Of a stretch of 5,777 bases of DNA, positions 1-5,777 are shown in pieces. Where the stretch lies: positions 1 to 5,777 of the forward strand of contig JAGOTO010000031.1 of assembly GCA_018061705.1 (NCBI GenBank). Direction: 5' to 3'. Position numbers and translations under genes: made by a program. Each line of letters starts with the position of its first letter. The first letter of the stretch is position 1. This DNA comes from Candidatus Saccharimonadota bacterium. GTDB lineage: Bacteria > Patescibacteria > Saccharimonadia > Saccharimonadales > UBA4665. The notes beneath the pieces were generated by a model. That model ran no database searches. It saw only the letters and a list, made by a program, of their open reading frames with translations, and had not been told where the DNA came from.

Positions 1-101
1 ACGACTGCTCCGAGAAATGCCGGCGCCGCCGTACCAACTACGAGCGCCAGCGCCGTGAGAGCGGCTGCAGGGCGTCGTAGCTGCTTATAGTTGATATGCA
101 T
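1..101 (-). CDS. Partial secreted protein, N-terminal signal peptide only (3' end outside window)
   Basis: The gene starts at an ATG (complement of 99-101) and runs off the left edge after 33 codons. The visible product begins MHINYKQLRRPAAALTALAL and continues VVGTAAPAFLGAV. This is a short basic N-region followed by a hydrophobic stretch rich in Ala, Leu and Val, then small residues that could form a signal peptidase I site, as in a Sec signal peptide. The Arg pair lacks the context of a Tat motif. The start is well supported: AGGAG at 109-113 lies 7 nt upstream of the ATG, inside AAAGGAG. A candidate promoter lies upstream at 185-213. The mature protein is outside the window, so its function is unknown. 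The company of two other exported proteins suggests a surface or secreted role, but that is inference. Confidence 0.75.
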   Translation of the reverse strand, partial: MHINYKQLRRPAAALTALALVVGTAAPAFLGAV

Positions 102-184
102 GTGTATTCTCCTTTGTTGTTGTACTGTATTTATTATTTACATCATCATACTATCAACTGATAATTTATATTACAAGGTGTTTA

Positions 185-213
185 TTGATACATAGTTTGT
201 TTTTTGTTGTAAA
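185..213 (-). promoter_or_regulatory. Candidate sigma70-type promoter for the left-edge secreted gene
   Basis: Reading the minus strand, TTTACA (208-213, five of six matches to TTGACA) is followed after 17 nt by TATCAA (185-190, four of six matches to TATAAT). Transcription would start near 178, giving a leader of about 77 nt before the ATG at 101. The whole 121-245 stretch is much more AT-rich than the coding regions. A second, weaker pair in the same direction is TTGTAA (171-176) and TAGTAT (148-153), also with a 17-nt spacer. AT-rich DNA yields such matches by chance, so this is a candidate only. Confidence 0.35.
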
Positions 214-228
214 AAATATCTTAGATAT
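211..228 (-). terminator. Weak AT-rich hairpin with T-tract, possible terminator of the atp-surface gene run
   Basis: On the minus strand ATATC (224-228), loop TAA (221-223) and GATAT (216-220) form a 5-bp stem followed by a run of six T ending at 211. An A-run precedes the stem. This has the layout of an intrinsic terminator, but the stem is short and has one G-C pair, so it would be weak. It lies about 130 nt beyond the stop codon at 358. Its T-tract overlaps the candidate -35 box at 208-213. It could equally be an operator-like palindrome. Confidence 0.25.
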
Positions 229-357
229 GTATTTTAAACATCATTCGAATTTGTCGCTGTTTGTTCGTGCTTGATCGACGATTGAATAGGCTGCGAACAG
301 CGCCCACGGTTGCCTACACCTCGCTCCCTCGTGATAGGACGACTACCAACAATGTAG

Positions 358-1122
358 CTAGAAGGTAGCGGTTGCGACGATGGATTGATCAGCCCGGTAC
401 TCACCGGCTGGAGTCAACCCACCTACATTCATTATGTAGGCAATTGTATAATTAGTGTAGCCTGAGCTTTTGGTCGATTGAGCAATAACGTCGCCGCTAA
501 CATATTTGTAATTATCGACTGTCCCGTAACCCGGTCCGTAGGTACCGAACGAGAACGAGCTGTCTGGAATCTGTACAGGTTCGGCTCCGATGAGCGGCGT
601 GGTATTCAAACGAAGGTTGATACCGAACTGCTCGGTATTTTGTGTTGACGCCGTTGGCACAGCAAGACCCGCTATAGCATACCCGTCGTAGGTAGGGGTT
701 GGTCCAACTATCTGGACAACATACCCGGAAGCCAGGTAGGACTTGACGCTAAATGACGCGAAATCCGAGCCTGTCGTTGATGTCCGAACGACCCCAAGAT
801 CAACTGAAGATTTTGACACAGCTACTTCGATCCAAGGTGTACGGTCCGTATTAAACCCGGCCTGTGCTTGAAACTGCCCCCCCTGCGTATTTCCGATGGT
901 GAGCTCACCGATTGACTGTTTGGCGCAGTATGTTTTGCCTGCGTTCTGTGCCCATTCCAGGCACGTATCAGTGCCGCCAGTGCCAAAAAACACTTCGTTG
1001 ACTTTATACGATGGCGATGACGACTGCTGGGCTGTCACTGCGACAGGGAATAGCAAGGCGACTGCTGTCAACAGCGCCGGAATGATCAGCACAAACCTCT
1101 TGTTATGTTTCATAATGTTCAT
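358..1122 (-). CDS. Secreted beta-rich protein with Sec signal peptide, function unknown
   Basis: The 254-residue product begins MNIMKHNKRF, followed by a hydrophobic segment (about residues 11-30) and a plausible signal peptidase I site, AVTA|QQ, after residue 31. The mature part is about 223 residues, rich in Ser, Thr, Gly and aromatic residues in alternating patterns, as in beta-sandwich proteins. It ends in the strand-like VATATF. Cys54 and Cys66 (C-x11-C) are its only mature cysteines and could form a disulfide after export. No transmembrane anchor, LPXTG or lipobox is seen, so it is probably released or held non-covalently. The pattern recalls surface beta-proteins with WxL-like or pilin-like folds common in Patescibacteria, but I do not recognise a named family. 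Starts at 1122 and 1113 (in-frame ATGs) are both possible. A TTG at 1161 would add 13 residues ahead of the signal peptide and is less likely. The Shine-Dalgarno sequence is weak (GAGAA). The gene follows the fibre-like gene by 53 nt and is probably co-transcribed. Confidence 0.8.
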   Translation of the reverse strand: MNIMKHNKRFVLIIPALLTAVALLFPVAVTAQQSSSPSYKVNEVFFGTGGTDTCLEWAQNAGKTYCAKQSIGELTIGNTQGGQFQAQAGFNTDRTPWIEVAVSKSSVDLGVVRTSTTGSDFASFSVKSYLASGYVVQIVGPTPTYDGYAIAGLAVPTASTQNTEQFGINLRLNTTPLIGAEPVQIPDSSFSFGTYGPGYGTVDNYKYVSGDVIAQSTKSSGYTNYTIAYIMNVGGLTPAGEYRADQSIVATATF

Positions 1123-1175
1123 ACTTATTTTCTCGTATTCCCGCTCATTTAGCAAACACAACTATGCTGATACAT

Positions 1176-2183
1176 TTACTCAACAACAAAGTAGTCAAAA
1201 CCAAAACTCGCGTTTGCGGATGGGGTGTTTGCGGCACAAATACTAAATCCACTGCTACTTCTTGTAATATAGTACCCGACTTGACCTGCTGCTGCGCCAA
1301 CGGGGGTAACTTGCACGCGAGGGGTTGAATTATACTTTTGTGTGAAATTGACAGTCACAAAGCATCCCACCGCAGGGCTTCCGCCAGTGTTGATATTGAC
1401 GCTACCCGCAGTATCCGACCCGCTGACCGCCACCGTGCCGCCACCACCAAGAGCTGGGCCATTATCTCTACCTGGGGTTGGCCCGCCAACCGCAATATGC
1501 TTGGTAATAGTCAAAGTTCCGCTCAATTGCAGGGTTGAGACGTTCAGTGCTGGTGCCGTTAGTGTCCCTCCAAAAGTACCGCTCCCGGCGACGCTGAGCC
1601 CCTTCTGGACTGCAAGCTGGCCCTGCATGCTGGTGTCGCCAGCGACCGCCAAGTTCTTGCTAATTTGCAGCTGTTCGAAGAGACTATTGCCCGATACCGT
1701 AATGCCCGGGACGCTCAGGCTCCCCCCGACTTTAATCGGCCCAGCAACTTCAAGGCTATCATTGATGAGCACCTTGCCGGCAAAGATAGCGTTGCCCTGG
1801 ACACGGAGGATCTGTCGAGGCTGACCAACGGTGACATCGCTCGTCGCTAGCTGCTTCAAAGTGCTGGAGCTTAGTGATTGAGTCTCAACCGAGCTGGCGC
1901 TTTGTTTCTTACTTGCGAGAAATGTGATGAGTACTATGGCTCCAGCGACAGCCAGCAAGAGGATAAATAACAACAAGTAGACATTGACCTTTTTGACAAG
2001 GCGCTGGGCAAATGAGCCAGAGGCCGCTACTGGCAAACCAGCATCCTCGATCTTGCCCGTGGTACTCGTGGCGTTTTCTAGACTGTTATCTTGAGCAGTC
2101 TCGAGCGAGCTTGTACTACTACCTTCTAGGCTATCGCCCTGCTTGGTTGTATCATCGGATGGCTTTGATTCTTTACTTTCCAT
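1176..2183 (-). CDS. Membrane-anchored fibre-like surface protein (candidate adhesin)
   Basis: The 335-residue product has four parts. Residues 1-60 are a Ser/Thr/Glu/Asp-rich, probably disordered cytoplasmic tail. After the basic RLVKK (61-65), residues 67-90 form one strong transmembrane helix, so by the positive-inside rule the N-terminus is inside and the rest outside. Residues about 115-235 are a chain of short beta-strand units spaced roughly 10-13 residues apart, often starting with L-x-V (LEVAG, LSVPG, LAVAG, LAVQK, LNVST, LTITK), suggesting a beta-helix or trimeric fibre shaft. After a Gly-rich hinge (234-249), residues 250-335 form a C-terminal domain with strands such as VTVNF, PRVQVTP, YYITRSSSGFSI and FDYFVVE, resembling terminal domains of phage tail fibres. 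Cys274 and Cys316 may pair. Host or surface binding is inference. The ATG at 2183 has only a weak, distant Shine-Dalgarno (AGGAAG). The gap to atpC is 64 nt, with no clear terminator. Confidence 0.85.
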   Translation of the reverse strand: MESKESKPSDDTTKQGDSLEGSSTSSLETAQDNSLENATSTTGKIEDAGLPVAASGSFAQRLVKKVNVYLLLFILLLAVAGAIVLITFLASKKQSASSVETQSLSSSTLKQLATSDVTVGQPRQILRVQGNAIFAGKVLINDSLEVAGPIKVGGSLSVPGITVSGNSLFEQLQISKNLAVAGDTSMQGQLAVQKGLSVAGSGTFGGTLTAPALNVSTLQLSGTLTITKHIAVGGPTPGRDNGPALGGGGTVAVSGSDTAGSVNINTGGSPAVGCFVTVNFTQKYNSTPRVQVTPVGAAAGQVGYYITRSSSGFSICAANTPSANASFGFDYFVVE

Positions 2184-2247
2184 TGTACATCTTGCTTATG
2201 CTTCCTGAATATCATACAGCAGTTAGCGCATAAATGCGACCAAAGCC

Positions 2248-2547
2248 CTATACGTCCAAAAATACTACGACGCTGTCCGCCTTGACATGCATAATCCCCC
2301 CTTGCACGCGAATCGTTTCTTGGTTCTTGGCAGTCCGAACGACGATATCGCAGGCAACGAGAAGTGTGATGAAATTATGATGGCCCTTCAAAATATCAAA
2401 GGGTCCGGTTTGGCTCGCCGCACTCACACTATCTGCCTCACCCTCAAAGTAGACCTTGGATGGAGCATAGATCTTGACGTTCATCTTGAGCTTATGGTTG
2501 GCGAGAGTATTCCCCTGGGATTCTGATTTTGTCTCTTTCGGCTTCAC
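2248..2547 (-). CDS. atpC: F1 ATP synthase epsilon subunit, beta-sandwich domain only
   Basis: Epsilon sits at the foot of the gamma stalk, joins the rotor to the c-ring, and in many bacteria inhibits ATP hydrolysis through a C-terminal helical hairpin. Residues 22-99 match the N-terminal beta-sandwich: MNVKIYAPSKVYFEGEADSV aligns with the usual start, ILKGHHNFITLL with the GxxPGHAPLLT segment, and IRVQGGIMHVKADSVVVFLD with the SGGxLEVxxxxVTVLAD strands. The protein then stops, where typical homologues (about 130-140 residues) continue with two helices. The 5' boundary is uncertain. A GTG at 2547 has a modest AGAAG site 8 nt upstream and gives 99 residues with a hydrophilic 21-residue leader. 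An ATG at 2484 gives 78 residues and fits the family start exactly but has no visible Shine-Dalgarno. The gene follows atpD by 58 nt from the GTG. Identity rests on this alignment and on its position after atpD. Confidence 0.85.
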   Translation of the reverse strand: MKPKETKSESQGNTLANHKLKMNVKIYAPSKVYFEGEADSVSAASQTGPFDILKGHHNFITLLVACDIVVRTAKNQETIRVQGGIMHVKADSVVVFLDV

Positions 2548-2605
2548 TTGGTACGCTTCTTTCTAATTATTCGCGAGCTGCTCGAGTTCAATCAATGCTT
2601 GGTGA

Positions 2606-4849
<2,244 letters not shown>

Positions 4850-4853
<4 letters not shown>

Positions 4854-5777
4854 GCGGTATCCTTCTGGGTAGACGCGTCTACTGATTTCTTATAGCTCTC
4901 GGCCTCAACATAGAGCATATCATCGATCTTCTTTTCAGTTTGCTGATCCGTTAGCTCTGGACTCTGACTTGGCGTATCGGTTGCGTCGCTTCGCTTCAAA
5001 GGCTTGGTCTCTTCACCAGAGTGGCTCATCGAAACCTTATCCGCTTCGTCAGGATCTTGCTTTTGGGTGATTTTCGGTAAGCTCCGGTCACGATCCGCCA
5101 AATCGCTTACTTCACCACTAGATTGCTTGCCTGTTGCATCGTCGTTAGCCGTTTCCGCGATGTCATCCTGAGCACCCAAATCCTCTTGCTTTTCTGCCTC
5201 ATGAGCTGGCTCGCCCGGATCCTTGCTCGCATTGCTCGCAGGATCAGCCGTTGGTTCTGCGGAAGCATCTGCCTGCTCGGCCGTCTTTGGTGGCTCACTC
5301 CGCTCTAATTCCGGCTTTTCGGCGTGATCTACCGATTTCTCCGAGTGGCCATCTGAGTTATCACTTGATCCCTTGTCTGATTTTTGGGTTGTCCCCTGCG
5401 CAACTTTCACACACTGTGCGTATAAAAGATCGCGGACTTTTTGATACTCATTATCGTCAGAAACTTTTGTCGCGAAATCATTGGCATTGAGCTTGAGAGC
5501 ATTGATATCAAGTATGTCGCCATCCTCGAGGTTCAGGACGATATCGAGCATAAGCTGTTGAGCCACGAGCGAGAATGTATCGCCAGGAGCCTGTGTCATT
5601 AATTCAAAAACACGCTGGCCCGTTGAAAGCGCGTGTTTTGCTTCAGGCCCTAGCTCGGAGCCAAAATGAGAGAACTCTTCTGCTTGCCGATAGCTAGCAA
5701 GCATCTTGAGCGTTTGAGCCGCAAGATCCTTTTGACGCTTATTGTGGCCAACTCCTCCCGCTCGAGTAACACTGAGT
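4850..5777 (-). CDS. atpA: F1 ATP synthase alpha subunit, C-terminal part with long acidic extension (5' end outside window)
   Basis: The open frame enters from the right edge. The first visible residues, LSVTRAGGVGHNK, match SVSRVGGAAQTK of alpha subunits; the Arg codon at 5762-5764 corresponds to the arginine finger (E. coli Arg376) that completes the beta catalytic site. The helical C-terminal domain follows (LASYRQAEEFSHFGSELG, TGQRVFELM, SLVAQQLMLD) and ends near codon 5392. From the finger Arg to the stop there are 304 residues, against 138 in E. coli. The surplus is a stretch rich in Asp, Glu, Ser, Lys, Pro and Ala with no Phe, Trp, Tyr or Cys until a final helix-like segment (KKIDDMLYVEAESYKKSVDA) near the C-terminus. 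It is in frame with the conserved domain, with no stop or frameshift between them. An internal ATG at 5704 is not the start. The stop overlaps the atpG start (ATGA). Most of the nucleotide-binding domain lies outside the window. Confidence 0.94.

Noticed and set aside
1..101. Tat signal in the left-edge protein because of its Arg pair
   Set aside because: The context LRRPAA lacks the residues that normally follow a Tat Arg pair; an ordinary Sec signal is more likely.
290..338. Hairpins after the secreted gene: GCTG-TTCG-CAGC (minus strand, 290-301) and a 7-bp bulged stem (313-338)
   Set aside because: Stems are short and no T-tract follows, so neither is supported as a terminator.
1123..1161. 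TTG start of the secreted protein at 1161
   Set aside because: It would place 13 polar residues ahead of a typical signal peptide; the in-frame ATGs at 1122 or 1113 give a normal one.
1342..1824. 160-codon open frame on the plus strand
   Set aside because: It lies antisense inside the fibre-like gene, is rich in Pro, Leu and Ala as expected from reading Gly/Ser/Val codons backwards, and has no domain I recognise.
2211..2238. TATGAT (minus strand, 2211-2216) and the palindrome CGCAT-AA-ATGCG (2227-2238) between atpC and the fibre-like gene
   Set aside because: The -10-like box has no matching -35 at 16-18 nt and would leave too short a leader; the palindrome has a 2-nt centre and no T-tract.
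5107..5490. Several 60-80 codon open frames on both strands within the atpA tail
   Set aside because: They overlap the alpha extension in other frames; the extension is continuous with the conserved alpha domain and runs exactly into the atpG overlap, so that frame is the real one.

Overview
The window looks like a chromosomal piece of a Patescibacteria/CPR bacterium, most likely a Candidatus Saccharibacteria (TM7) relative. This placement is inferred from three things: a recognisable but divergent F1 ATP synthase cluster, adjacent surface proteins of a style common in that group, and TGA used as a stop codon (atpA and atpG), which argues against the recoded Gracilibacteria and Absconditabacteria. 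I could not run a phylogeny, so the lineage is moderately confident at best.

All supported genes are on the minus strand. In order of transcription (right to left) they are: the 3' part of atpA (F1 alpha, entering from beyond the right edge), atpG (gamma), atpD (beta), atpC (epsilon), a membrane-anchored fibre-like surface protein, a secreted beta-rich protein, an AT-rich intergenic region of about 250 bp with a candidate terminator and promoter, and the first 33 codons of another signal-peptide protein that leaves the left edge. atpA and atpG overlap by ATGA. The atpG-atpD gap of 76 nt contains a perfect 7-bp hairpin just upstream of a strong Shine-Dalgarno sequence.

The four F1 genes would build the catalytic head and central stalk of a rotary ATP synthase/ATPase. 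The catalytic core residues are present: alpha arginine finger, beta Walker A lysine, catalytic glutamate and Walker B aspartate. The parts that couple or regulate the motor are altered. Alpha has about 170-180 extra acidic, Ser-rich, apparently disordered residues at its C-terminus. Epsilon consists only of the beta-sandwich domain and lacks the C-terminal helical (inhibitory) domain. Beta has an altered DELSEED loop, an Arg where the adenine-stacking Tyr normally sits, and lacks the last ~26 residues. This combined remodelling of regulatory elements is the most interesting signal in the window.

The two surface/secreted genes directly downstream of atpC, and the third secreted gene after the intergenic region, look like cell-envelope or host-contact proteins. 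Nothing in the sequence links them functionally to the ATPase apart from co-orientation and short spacing. I saw no RNA genes, insertion sequences, CRISPR arrays or plus-strand genes.
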